Shown piece by piece: positions 46,185 to 54,377 of a DNA stretch of 64,000 nucleotides. Numbering within the stretch: the stretch's first letter is position 1; every line of letters starts with the position of its first letter. This DNA comes from Flectobacillus sp. BAB-3569. GTDB lineage: Bacteria; Bacteroidota; Bacteroidia; Cytophagales; Spirosomataceae. The stretch spans positions 1 to 64,000 of the forward strand of contig NZ_NJFZ01000035.1 of NCBI RefSeq assembly GCF_002270355.1, read 5' to 3'. The notes under the pieces were generated by a model that saw only the letters and a program-made list of their open reading frames with translations, made no database searches and was not told where the DNA came from. Made by a program: the position numbers and the translations under genes.

Positions 46185-46607
46185 CTACTTTTTTACGTAT
46201 TGGACTCCCTTTGCTAGACCCTTACCAGCGTACTTGATACCAAGGTTGACAAAGAAGGACGCTACTTTCTTTTTACCTGCTTTTAGTTGGGCTTTGACTT
46301 TTCCCATTAAGGTTTTTCGTTCTTCCCATTCGATAATCAATTTTTCGAAAACAGGACGAAAAGCGGGTTCAAAATCAATCGCTCCATCGGCTCGAAAGCA
46401 ACCCATTGCGGTCATGTATTTTCCAATCATATCGAGTTTGAGTTCGTTGTTGATAACGGCAGCGTCATAAGTTTTTTTCTTGGCCAGTAATGATAGAGCT
46501 TCTTCGGAAAATGCTTGAAATTCTTCAAGCGTCATTTCCCCGTGACTCTGATAGCTTACAATTTGTCCGTTAGTGTCTAGGGTGAGTGTAGCGAGTATTT
46601 GTTTCAT
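46185..46607 (-). CDS. Hypothetical protein, 140 residues
   Basis: It starts MKQILATLTLDTNGQIVSYQ with a beta strand pair, then helices, and ends with a strongly basic segment (GKVKAQLKAGKKKVASFF, ending VQYVKK) that could bind DNA or membrane. It overlaps the upstream gene by 4 bases. Confidence 0.55.
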   Translation of the reverse strand: MKQILATLTLDTNGQIVSYQSHGEMTLEEFQAFSEEALSLLAKKKTYDAAVINNELKLDMIGKYMTAMGCFRADGAIDFEPAFRPVFEKLIIEWEERKTLMGKVKAQLKAGKKKVASFFVNLGIKYAGKGLAKGVQYVKK

Positions 46608-47629
46608 GGTTGAGAGATTTCTTCAAAGCCCTTGGTATAGTGTTTCTTCCATACACCCGCTCCGATACGAACAAAAGCCTTTTGTTCTGAGAATCGAACT
46701 GCCTCAGAAATCAGGTTATTGAGACCAGCATCGTTAGCCAGTTTAAAATTCTTGAATTTGTCCAGCATGGTGTTTTCGTTGTTTTCATCACGTAAACGGA
46801 TGTTTTCAAGCTGAAGGGCTTTGTTTTCGTTTTGTAATCGAATGAAAACAGGGTTGTTCTCAATGTTTTCAGACTCAGTGCTAATGTTTTCATGGTTCTT
46901 GAAAACACTGTTTTCGTCCAGCAGCCGTTTGTTTTCATCCTGTAGAGCAATGTTTTCACTTTGAAGCTGAATGAAAACAGGGTTGTTTTCAATGTTTTCA
47001 GATTCAGGGCTAATGTTTTCATGATTTTTGAAAACATTGTTTTCGTCTAGTAGACGTTTGTTTTCATCCTGTAGGGCTGTGTTTTCATTTTGAAGCTGCA
47101 TGAAAACAAGATTGTTTTCAATGTTTTCAGCAGTGTTTTCAACGTTTTCATGATTTCTGAAAACATTGTTTTCGTCCAGCAATCGTTTGTTTTCATGCTT
47201 CAATTGAATGATTTCATCCTTTAGAGGATTGATGTTTTCATCCAACAAGGTTTGGAACTGTGCTCGAATTTCGACTTCTCGTTCAGGTGTTAGTAGGCGC
47301 TCATCGTTTTCGTTTAAGCCAAACGTTAGACCATTGAAAACATAGTGAGCCAAGGCCGATTGAATAATGTTTTCATGAGTTTTCAGCTCAGGATTTTCTT
47401 CGAGTAGTGTATCTAATTCCCGAAGCTGCTCAGGTGTGAAGTTTATGAAAACAGTGTTTTCATGCTTAGGTGTATTGCCTGCGAAAGTCTTTTCAAGAAT
47501 CTCGTTAAGGAAATCACTGGTGTTTTGAGAGCTTCTTAGCCAGTCAGCAATTTCAGGTCTTACTCTTGCTCCAATCTGGACGGTACGTGCAATGTTTTCA
47601 GCCATGTTTTCAATGTTTTCATGAATCAA
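46604..47629 (-). CDS. RHH-like N-terminus with a Glu-Asn-repeat coiled coil
   Basis: The 341-residue protein is the first gene of the minus-strand block. Residues 13-50 (TVQIGARVRPEIADWLRSSQ, then TSDFLNEILEKTF) look like a ribbon-helix-helix DNA-binding unit. From about 150 a coiled coil follows with three near-repeats of LLDENNVFKNHENI. Nearly every Glu-Asn pair is encoded by GAAAAC, so the DNA itself forms a dense motif array. KfrA-type partition proteins combine a DNA-binding head with a long coiled coil. An initiator or partition protein that binds within its own gene is the leading idea. Confidence 0.6.
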   Translation of the reverse strand: MIHENIENMAENIARTVQIGARVRPEIADWLRSSQNTSDFLNEILEKTFAGNTPKHENTVFINFTPEQLRELDTLLEENPELKTHENIIQSALAHYVFNGLTFGLNENDERLLTPEREVEIRAQFQTLLDENINPLKDEIIQLKHENKRLLDENNVFRNHENVENTAENIENNLVFMQLQNENTALQDENKRLLDENNVFKNHENISPESENIENNPVFIQLQSENIALQDENKRLLDENSVFKNHENISTESENIENNPVFIRLQNENKALQLENIRLRDENNENTMLDKFKNFKLANDAGLNNLISEAVRFSEQKAFVRIGAGVWKKHYTKGFEEISQP

Positions 47630-47805
47630 GACCGATGTTTTCGTTTGTTTTCATCGGTGTTTTCATCATGAAATTAGTAGGCTATTGACGAAAACATGAT
47701 GTTTTCATGCGAGCACATTCGATTTTGTCCGTATATATCCGTTTTTATCTCTTTTTGCACAAGTGATTTTTAGTAAATTTGTATGAAAACCTAAAACGAA
47801 AACAT
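46771..47805. repeat. Array of about 44 GAAAAC/GTTTTC motifs
   Basis: I count about 44 copies of GTTTTC or GAAAAC by eye in 1.03 kb, both inside the 341-residue gene and in the noncoding DNA upstream of it. Several form palindromes: GAAAACACTGTTTTC (46901), GAAAACATTGTTTTC (47030 and 47159) and GAAAACATGATGTTTTC (47690). Flanking bases favour ATGTTTTCA. Density drops sharply outside these limits. Confidence 0.8.
47774..47781 (+). promoter_or_regulatory. -7 box TAAATTTG, with a TTTG box upstream
   Basis: TAAATTTG at 47774-47781 and TTTG at 47754-47757 form a Bacteroidota-type promoter with a short 16-bp gap. Two GAAAAC motifs follow at the expected transcription start, as an operator would. 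Confidence 0.45.
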
Positions 47806-47815
47806 TGGATTTATT

Positions 47816-47977
47816 ATGGGAGCTTCTACAATAGTTAATTCTGCAAGCATCGCTCAACTCATGGGCTGGACAAAGGAATATTCGGCAAAGAAAATCAGAC
47901 AGGTAAAAAAGGCAACAGGTTGTGCATACGTCACCTTTGCAGACTGCGCCAAAGCTTGGAACGTGTCAATGTCGTAA
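47816..47977 (+). CDS. 53-residue regulator-like protein
   Basis: The frame reads MGASTIVNSASIAQLMGWTK and ends AWNVSMS. It is helical and basic and could form a small helix-turn-helix. It is divergent from the repeat-rich gene, is preceded by a promoter-like pair, and is followed by a terminator, so it is a full transcription unit despite its size. A regulator or excision-type factor is likely. Its 3' end is duplicated at 49942. Confidence 0.55.
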   Translation: MGASTIVNSASIAQLMGWTKEYSAKKIRQVKKATGCAYVTFADCAKAWNVSMS

Positions 47978-48004
47978 AACAAAGCTCTCTTCTAAATATT
48001 ACTG
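47961..48004 (+). repeat. 44-bp direct repeat, left copy
   Basis: It matches 49942-49985 with 2 mismatches, and 28 of its bases are unbroken. It covers the end of the 53-residue gene and the bases beyond its stop. Confidence 0.85.
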
Positions 48005-48013
48005 ATATGCAAA

Positions 48014-48050
48014 AGAGCCCCATAATATGCTTGTTTGTGGGGCTTTTTTT
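48014..48050 (+). terminator. Terminator after the 53-residue gene
   Basis: The stem AGCCCCA pairs with TGGGGCT and is followed by TTTTTTT. Confidence 0.85.
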
Positions 48051-48143
48051 ATGCTTTAATTTATTAAAAATAATAATTTACAAAGACAGAAAAATTTAAA
48101 AGTAAATACATTAGACATCATTAATACACATAATTAAAAAGAC

Positions 48144-49832
48144 ATGAAAAAAGCATTGTTATACCTATACTTTCTACTGTTACCTTTAGGCCTACAAGCA
48201 CTAGGAGATTTCCCTTTAGTTAAAACCTTTATTGACAAAGGAGAAGCAGAGCTGAAAAAAGGTAACGAGATTGATTTAGAAAAAGACTTTTATGCCATTA
48301 ACACCTTAAAAAAACAAGCCCCAAAAAATGCGGCGTTAGCTAAAAAAGCTACTGAAGATTCATTAACCAATACCTCTTTAGTTAGAATCAATTTTTCCAA
48401 TGACAAATTTGGTTTAGCTTACGATAGCCTCCTAAAAAAATATGGATTTATTGACAAAAACTTACAAACGAAAATAGGCTTTAAGTACGATGAGGCAACA
48501 GGGTTTGATTATAAAGGCTGGGCAAAAGTTAGAAGAAATAGTAGCTACTATTTGATAGATACCACAGGTACAGAATACTCTCTAGCCACCGAACTCAATC
48601 AATTGAATAGTACAATAACAGCCTTGGATTTACAAAATAAGAACTTAAGAGAAATACCTAAGGCTATATTTGGACAAACACAATTGAAAGTATTATTTTT
48701 AAATAATAATCAAATAAGTAAACTCGAAGGTCTAGAAAAACTTACCGCTTTACGAACACTACATATTTCATCAAATCAAATAAGTAAACTTGAAGGTTTA
48801 GAAAAACTGTCCGCTTTACGAACACTTGATATTTCAGCAAATCAAATTCGCAAACTCGAAGGATTAGACAAACTGTTCGCTCTACGAACACTTATTATAT
48901 GCAATAATCAAATCAGTAAACTCGAAGGTTTGGGAAAGCTTTCCTCCTTACAAATACTTGCTATTTATAACAATCAAATAAGTAAACTCGAAGGATTAGA
49001 CAAACTTTCCGCATTGCAATTACTTTCTATATATGATAATCAAATCGGAAAATTAGAGGGTTTAGAAAAGCTTTATGCTTTACGTGAACTTTCTATTGCA
49101 TCAAATCAAATAAGTAGACTTGAAGGTTTAGGAAAACTTTCCGCTTTACAAATACTAGATATTTCAAATAATAAAATCAGGAAACTCGAAGGTTTAGAAA
49201 AACTTTCCGCTTTGCAAATACTTAATATTTCATCAAATCAAATCCACAAACTCGAAGGTTTAGAAAAACTTTCCACTTTGCAAATACTTAATATTTCATC
49301 AAATCAAATCCGCAAACTCGAAGGTTTAGAAAAACTTTCCCCATTACAAACACTTGATATTTCAGAAAATCAAATCACTAAACTTGAAGGTTTAGGAAAA
49401 CTTTCCGCTTTACGTGAACTTTCTATTGCATCAAATAAAATCAGCAAACTCGAAGGTTTAGAAAAGCTTTTCGCTTTACAGACACTTAATATTAAATCAA
49501 ATCAGATCCGCAAACTTGAAGGCTTAGAAAAACTTTCCACCTTAAATGAACTTGATATTTCAGATAATAAAATCAGCAAACTCGAAGGTTTAGGAAAACT
49601 TTCCGCTTTGCAAATACTTAATATTACAACAAATCAAATCCGCAAACTTGAAGGTTTAGAAAAACTTTCCGCTTTACAAATGCTTGATATTACATCAAAT
49701 CAAATCAGTAAATTCGAAGGATTAGAGAAACTTTCCGCTTTACAAATACTTGATATTTCAGATAATCAAATTAGTGACGAGGACATAGAAAAACTAATAA
49801 AAGTATTGCCTAATTGTTCTGTCAATTATTAG
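48144..49832 (+). CDS. Exported WG-LRR protein
   Basis: The 562-residue protein has a signal peptide (MKKALLYLYFLLLPLGLQAL). A linker and WG-type repeats follow (about 80-150, KFGLAYDSLLKKYGFIDKNL). Then come 16 LRRs of 22 residues with the consensus LxxLxIxxNQIxKLEGLxKL, and a cap. It closely matches the C-terminal sensor part of the STAND protein at 59826-61673, but has no NTPase of its own. The 66-bp DNA repeats are near-identical, so repeat number can change by recombination. It is flanked by 44-bp direct repeats. A periplasmic partner, decoy or inhibitor of the STAND sensor is possible. Confidence 0.85.
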   Translation: MKKALLYLYFLLLPLGLQALGDFPLVKTFIDKGEAELKKGNEIDLEKDFYAINTLKKQAPKNAALAKKATEDSLTNTSLVRINFSNDKFGLAYDSLLKKYGFIDKNLQTKIGFKYDEATGFDYKGWAKVRRNSSYYLIDTTGTEYSLATELNQLNSTITALDLQNKNLREIPKAIFGQTQLKVLFLNNNQISKLEGLEKLTALRTLHISSNQISKLEGLEKLSALRTLDISANQIRKLEGLDKLFALRTLIICNNQISKLEGLGKLSSLQILAIYNNQISKLEGLDKLSALQLLSIYDNQIGKLEGLEKLYALRELSIASNQISRLEGLGKLSALQILDISNNKIRKLEGLEKLSALQILNISSNQIHKLEGLEKLSTLQILNISSNQIRKLEGLEKLSPLQTLDISENQITKLEGLGKLSALRELSIASNKISKLEGLEKLFALQTLNIKSNQIRKLEGLEKLSTLNELDISDNKISKLEGLGKLSALQILNITTNQIRKLEGLEKLSALQMLDITSNQISKFEGLEKLSALQILDISDNQISDEDIEKLIKVLPNCSVNY

Positions 49833-49941
49833 TGCTAGAGCAAATGAAAAATTGATAACATTTAGTGAAATTAGAGAATACTTTAACCGACATAGCAGGG
49901 CTATAGATAAGCCCCACTTTTACATTGTGCTAAGGCTTTGT

Positions 49942-49985
49942 ACGTGTCAATGTCGTAAAACAAAGCTCTTTGCTAAATATTACTG
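49942..49985 (+). repeat. 44-bp direct repeat, right copy
   Basis: It repeats the 3' end of the 53-residue gene, including the codons for VSMS and its stop. The rest of the gene is absent, so it is a remnant. The distance to the left copy is 1981 bp and spans the LRR gene. Confidence 0.85.
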
Positions 49986-49986
49986 T

Positions 49987-50031
49987 AAAAGCAAACGCCC
50001 TTCAATTCACAATTGGAGGGCGTTTGCTTTT
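49987..50031 (+). terminator. Terminator after the WG-LRR gene
   Basis: The stem GCAAACGCCCT pairs with AGGGCGTTTGC, then TTTT. The same kind of hairpin follows the 53-residue gene, as expected if the unit was duplicated. Confidence 0.85.
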
Positions 50032-50353
50032 ATGACAGAAACAAAGCTAATTCTCTAAGTACCTATAAAGGAACTTTGAGATCGACCTACATTTACGAAT
50101 TCGACATTCTGAATTACTATTTTCTTATTTTTTCGGCTTAAAAGTACACAATTAACTCCCGCATGATACTAGTCGAATGAGCGGTAGTCACCTAATTTAT
50201 TATTTTGAATCATGCGAAAACCGCCATTTAAAACAAATATTATACATTTTAAGATCACAGTTTAAATTTAATGACACTAGTTCATATTAATCCCTAAACC
50301 AATATTACTTAAAATCATTTCTTCTCTAAATTTGTCAAAAAAACATACAATAA
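50032..50353. other. Intergenic region upstream of the first Cys-LRR gene
   Basis: AT-rich DNA without a gene. TAAATTTG at 50327-50334 is a perfect -7 box 20 bp ahead of the next start. No clear -33 box is present. Confidence 0.45.
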
Positions 50354-52048
50354 ATGAAAAATATCAATAAGTACTTCTACAAAGGAATTTTGTTTCTCAC
50401 ATTTATTATCACTTCTTCATTTCGAGAGAGTCATTTAATTGATTCTAAAATTGCGATACCTGACATAAATTTCGAAAAGGCGCTAATTAAGGCAGGATAT
50501 GATGAAAATACGAAACCAGATGGTTTTATTCTTCAATCTAAAATTCGAAATATTACAGAATTGGATGTTTCGGATTCCAATATTTCATCGCTAAAAGGCA
50601 TAGAAGCCTGTGTCAACCTAACGCATTTATTCTGCCAAAATAATCGTATCAATGCCCTAAACATCAGCCAAAATAGGAAATTAACTGTACTTAAATGTCA
50701 AAATAATAATCTTGTTTCAATTATTGGATTGAATAGTAATACCATCTTGAGAGAGTTAGATTGTTCCAATAATAAAATAATCCAGTTAGATATAAGGAAT
50801 AAACCACATCTATATAATTTGTTTTGTTCTCATAATCAACTAACCAAATTAGAAATTAATAAAAGCCTTAATGAATTAGATTGTTCAAGGAATCTTTTAC
50901 GTGAATTAGATTTGACAGGGAATACCGATTTGCAGGAGTTACAGTGTTCTTGGAATCAACTAATTTTTTTAAAAGGTCTTGAAACGTGTGTTAAATTAGA
51001 AATATTGGAGTGTTATAATAATAAGCTCAAAATGCTTAGCTTAAGTAGTGAGGAAAACTTAATGGAATTAAGATGTCAAGATAATCAAATTACTCATATT
51101 GATGGTTTAGAACTGTGTGAAAGTCTTGGAACTATTGAGTTACAGAATAATAAAATCTCAGAATTGAATGTAGAAAATTTTCCATATCTCCAAATGCTCG
51201 ATATCTCGAAGAATCCAATACGTAAATTAAATTTATATGAGCAAAGTACGATTACCACTCTTACTGCCACACTAACATTATTAGAGGAGCTGGATCTGAG
51301 CAATTTAGTGAATTTAAATTGGCTTGAGGTAAACCAAACACCTTTAAAAAAAGTTACTCTTCCCGGGAGTAAGAACAAGCCAAACAAACTAAAAAAAATA
51401 TCTTTAAATATTAATCAATTAGATAGTCTTGATCTTGAAGCTTGCGTAAGCCTTTTAGAATTAAGATGTCATGAAAATGTTATCAACTTTATCAAATTAG
51501 GGGATTTTAATGATTTGGAATACATTGATATTGCGAATAACAAATTAAAATCTATTGATTTTTCAAAATACTCAAATTTAGAATATATTGATTGTTCTGA
51601 TAATCCTTTACAGAGGTCAGATTTATCAGAGGATAGTCTCTCCGCTTTTGTCTTACCTGAGAGTACTTATCAACTAAAAGAATTAGACTGTAATAATTGT
51701 AATATTTACAAGCTGGATTTAAGCAAATATATCAATCTTGAAGAGTTACACATTTCTGGTAACCCAATCAAAGTAATAGATGTGAGTGGGCATCCACAAC
51801 TTAGATTTCTTAGTATAGAGAATACGAAAATTCAAAAGATCGATTTATCAAAAAACGTAAAACTAAGATCTCTTTTTATAGGAAACTTGGATTTAACCAT
51901 GCCAGTTAATCTATGTAATAATGAGGAGTTGGAGACGATTGATAATTATCGTATTAAAACCCCGCAAACACTCATTTTGAAAAACAAGAAAAAAATATTT
52001 GAAACGTCTTCAATTAATCCAGCTACCAAAATAATAGATTGTAAATAA
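50354..52048 (+). CDS. Exported Bacteroidota-type LRR protein
   Basis: The 564-residue protein has a signal peptide (GILFLTFIITSSF) and a conserved N-terminal cap with IAIPDINFEKALIKAGYDEN. About 20 irregular LRRs follow, with Cys at the conserved place (LxxLxCxxNxL). Such LRR proteins of Bacteroidota are exported or surface-bound and bind proteins. No sorting domain or anchor is seen at the C-terminus. It is a paralogue of the next gene, with the same cap and end (NLCNNEELETI, then TPQTLILK). Confidence 0.8.
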   Translation: MKNINKYFYKGILFLTFIITSSFRESHLIDSKIAIPDINFEKALIKAGYDENTKPDGFILQSKIRNITELDVSDSNISSLKGIEACVNLTHLFCQNNRINALNISQNRKLTVLKCQNNNLVSIIGLNSNTILRELDCSNNKIIQLDIRNKPHLYNLFCSHNQLTKLEINKSLNELDCSRNLLRELDLTGNTDLQELQCSWNQLIFLKGLETCVKLEILECYNNKLKMLSLSSEENLMELRCQDNQITHIDGLELCESLGTIELQNNKISELNVENFPYLQMLDISKNPIRKLNLYEQSTITTLTATLTLLEELDLSNLVNLNWLEVNQTPLKKVTLPGSKNKPNKLKKISLNINQLDSLDLEACVSLLELRCHENVINFIKLGDFNDLEYIDIANNKLKSIDFSKYSNLEYIDCSDNPLQRSDLSEDSLSAFVLPESTYQLKELDCNNCNIYKLDLSKYINLEELHISGNPIKVIDVSGHPQLRFLSIENTKIQKIDLSKNVKLRSLFIGNLDLTMPVNLCNNEELETIDNYRIKTPQTLILKNKKKIFETSSINPATKIIDCK

Positions 52049-52214
52049 GCTTCGGGTATTGATTGAAGTTAATCCTAAAAAATAGGTATTAGTTGCAGAT
52101 AGCTAATTTACATCACCAACAGATAAATCAACCCTTAAAAAATAGAATTCTCAAATCACAAATAGGTCAATAAACATCTTCAGTTGTGATTAAGATTTTT
52201 CAAAAAAATTACCA

Positions 52215-54197
52215 ATGAAAAACATTAAAAGATATTCCTACAATGGAATTTTACTTCTAACCTTTATTATCTCTACTTCTTTTAGAATTAGTAAAATAAA
52301 TGACCCTAAAATAGCTATACCCGACATTAACTTCGAAAAAGCTTTGATTAAAGGAGGATATGATGAAAATACAGAGCCTGATGGTTTTATCCCTCTGTCT
52401 AAACTAGAAGCAATTATACGATTGGATGTTTCAAGTTCGGAGATCACATCACTAAAAGGAATTGAATATTGTATCAACCTTGTTCATCTGTCTTGCTGGA
52501 ATAATCAAATTAACGAGCTGAATACAAGCCAAAATAAGAAATTAGCTATTCTCGAATGCTATTCAAACAATCTTATTTCAATTATTGGACTGAATGAAAA
52601 TTTGGAATTAAGAGAATTAAGATGTTCACGCAATCAGTTAACCCACTTAGATTTAGGCAATAATTTGAAGCTAAGTCTATTGGATTGTAGTTCAAATCAA
52701 CTGTCAGAATTAAAGCTTAATACAAATCTCAAATATCTGGAGTGTCAAGGGAATAACCTTCAAAATTTAGATGTCTCAGGAAGTACAAAGCTATTAGAGT
52801 TGACTTGTCACTATAATCAATTATTAAATCTAAAAGGATTAGAATCATGTACAACTCTAAAAAAACTTAACTGTCGTTTTAATCAACTGACCCATCTAAA
52901 TTTTGGGGATAGCACAAATATTTCGTATATAGGATGTGGTAATAATAAAATTGCTGATATGGATGGTTTCTACAAGTGTAAGATGTTAGAGAGTTTAGAT
53001 GTGGAGAATAATAATATTTCAGAAATAGATCCAGCAAAATTACTCAATATTAAAAGTCTTTATGTTTCAAATAACCCTATCTCAAAGTTAGTCTTTCAAA
53101 AAGGGTCTAAAATATCGTCATTAACAGCCTCTTCCACTTTAATAGATGAACTTGACTTGAGCAATTTGCTCTCTTTAAGTTGGCTGAATTTGAATCAGAC
53201 AAAAATAAAGCGACTTATCCTTCCCGGTAGTTCAACTAATCCAAATAAAATAGACCATTTAGAAGTCAGTTATGGCAAATTATTGGAAAGCCTTGATCTC
53301 TCTGCTTGTACAAATCTGGATTATTTAAGTTGTAATGATAACAAGTTATCTTCTATTCAGTTCGGAGATTCTAAAAATTTAACTTTTCTATCTTTAGAAA
53401 ATAACAAAATTAGATTTATTGATTTCTCCAAATTTATTAATCTAAGACATGCGAGCTGTTCGGGTAATCTGATCCAGAAATTGGATTTCTCACAAAATCA
53501 ATCACTTCAATCGATCTCATGTGATAGAAATAGATTGACTGAGTTAGTATTACCCAAAGATCCAAATGAGCTTAGGAAATTATACTGTGGTCGCAACAAT
53601 CTAACTAAATTAGACATTACAGAATTTGTCAATCTGGAATCGATTTACTGCGGAAATAACTTAATAAATTCTCTCCCACTTGGGAAAAAACCTCTGTTGA
53701 CAATGTTAGATTGTGGTAATAATCCAATATCAACAATAGATTTGAAAAACTGTGAAAAGTTAGAAAATGTAACAATTGATAGCTGTAAAATTAAGGATAT
53801 AGATGTCACGAGTTTAAAAAATTTGGGGTTTTTAGATATTAAAGTAAATAAATTAACTAAAATTAATTTACTTAATAATAAGAATATTACCTATCTATAC
53901 GTTGGAAGAAATCCAATTAAAGAAATCGATTTAAGTAATCTTCCTGACCTTCTCGAGCTTGAAGTTGGTAATACAGAAATTAAACAATTGAACGTATCTA
54001 AGAACTTAAGGCTAAGAAGTCTTTTCATAGATTACTTGGGGTTAACATCTCCGATTAATCTATGCAACAACAACGAACTAACAATGGTGGTAAGTAATTT
54101 TATTAAAACACCACAAACGCTAGTAATAAGAGACATGCGTAAATTATCGGCTATGTCACAAATTCATTCAACTACTAAAATTCTCAAATGCAAATAG
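52215..54197 (+). CDS. Exported Bacteroidota-type LRR protein, paralogue
   Basis: The 660-residue protein shares the cap (KIAIPDINFEKALIKGGYDE) and the C-terminal end (SPINLCNNNELTMV) with its upstream neighbour. It has about four more LRRs. It therefore arose by duplication and repeat-number change. A 166-bp gap separates the two, so each may have its own promoter. Two or three exported LRR proteins within a virus-like element suggest lysogenic conversion of the host surface or an envelope sensor. Confidence 0.8.
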   Translation: MKNIKRYSYNGILLLTFIISTSFRISKINDPKIAIPDINFEKALIKGGYDENTEPDGFIPLSKLEAIIRLDVSSSEITSLKGIEYCINLVHLSCWNNQINELNTSQNKKLAILECYSNNLISIIGLNENLELRELRCSRNQLTHLDLGNNLKLSLLDCSSNQLSELKLNTNLKYLECQGNNLQNLDVSGSTKLLELTCHYNQLLNLKGLESCTTLKKLNCRFNQLTHLNFGDSTNISYIGCGNNKIADMDGFYKCKMLESLDVENNNISEIDPAKLLNIKSLYVSNNPISKLVFQKGSKISSLTASSTLIDELDLSNLLSLSWLNLNQTKIKRLILPGSSTNPNKIDHLEVSYGKLLESLDLSACTNLDYLSCNDNKLSSIQFGDSKNLTFLSLENNKIRFIDFSKFINLRHASCSGNLIQKLDFSQNQSLQSISCDRNRLTELVLPKDPNELRKLYCGRNNLTKLDITEFVNLESIYCGNNLINSLPLGKKPLLTMLDCGNNPISTIDLKNCEKLENVTIDSCKIKDIDVTSLKNLGFLDIKVNKLTKINLLNNKNITYLYVGRNPIKEIDLSNLPDLLELEVGNTEIKQLNVSKNLRLRSLFIDYLGLTSPINLCNNNELTMVVSNFIKTPQTLVIRDMRKLSAMSQIHSTTKILKCK

Positions 54198-54336
54198 AGT
54201 TCAAATTGTATTCGATAAATATCGAGAGAAACACATCTAATATCAGATTCCTATTTAGATGACACGTTTTCATTTTATTTGGCATTCTTGATAATCTCTA
54301 TTGAAAATTTTACAAAAATTTGGACTCATTATGCTT

Positions 54337-54371
54337 AAACGCCCCACAATTGTTCAGATTGTGGGGCGTTT
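54337..54371. terminator. Bidirectional terminator
   Basis: A 14-bp perfect stem pairs AAACGCCCCACAAT with ATTGTGGGGCGTTT between the converging LRR and umuC genes. The GCCCC core resembles the terminators at 48.0 and 50.0 kb. Confidence 0.9.
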
Positions 54372-54377
54372 GCATAT

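Noticed and set aside
19201..47629. Conjugation or type IV/VI secretion system
   Set aside because: No VirB4/TraG-type ATPase, relaxase, sheath or VgrG was recognised, and the only ATPase is small and packaging-like.
49852..50058. 68-codon frame after the WG-LRR gene
   Set aside because: It covers the duplicated 3' gene end and the terminator.
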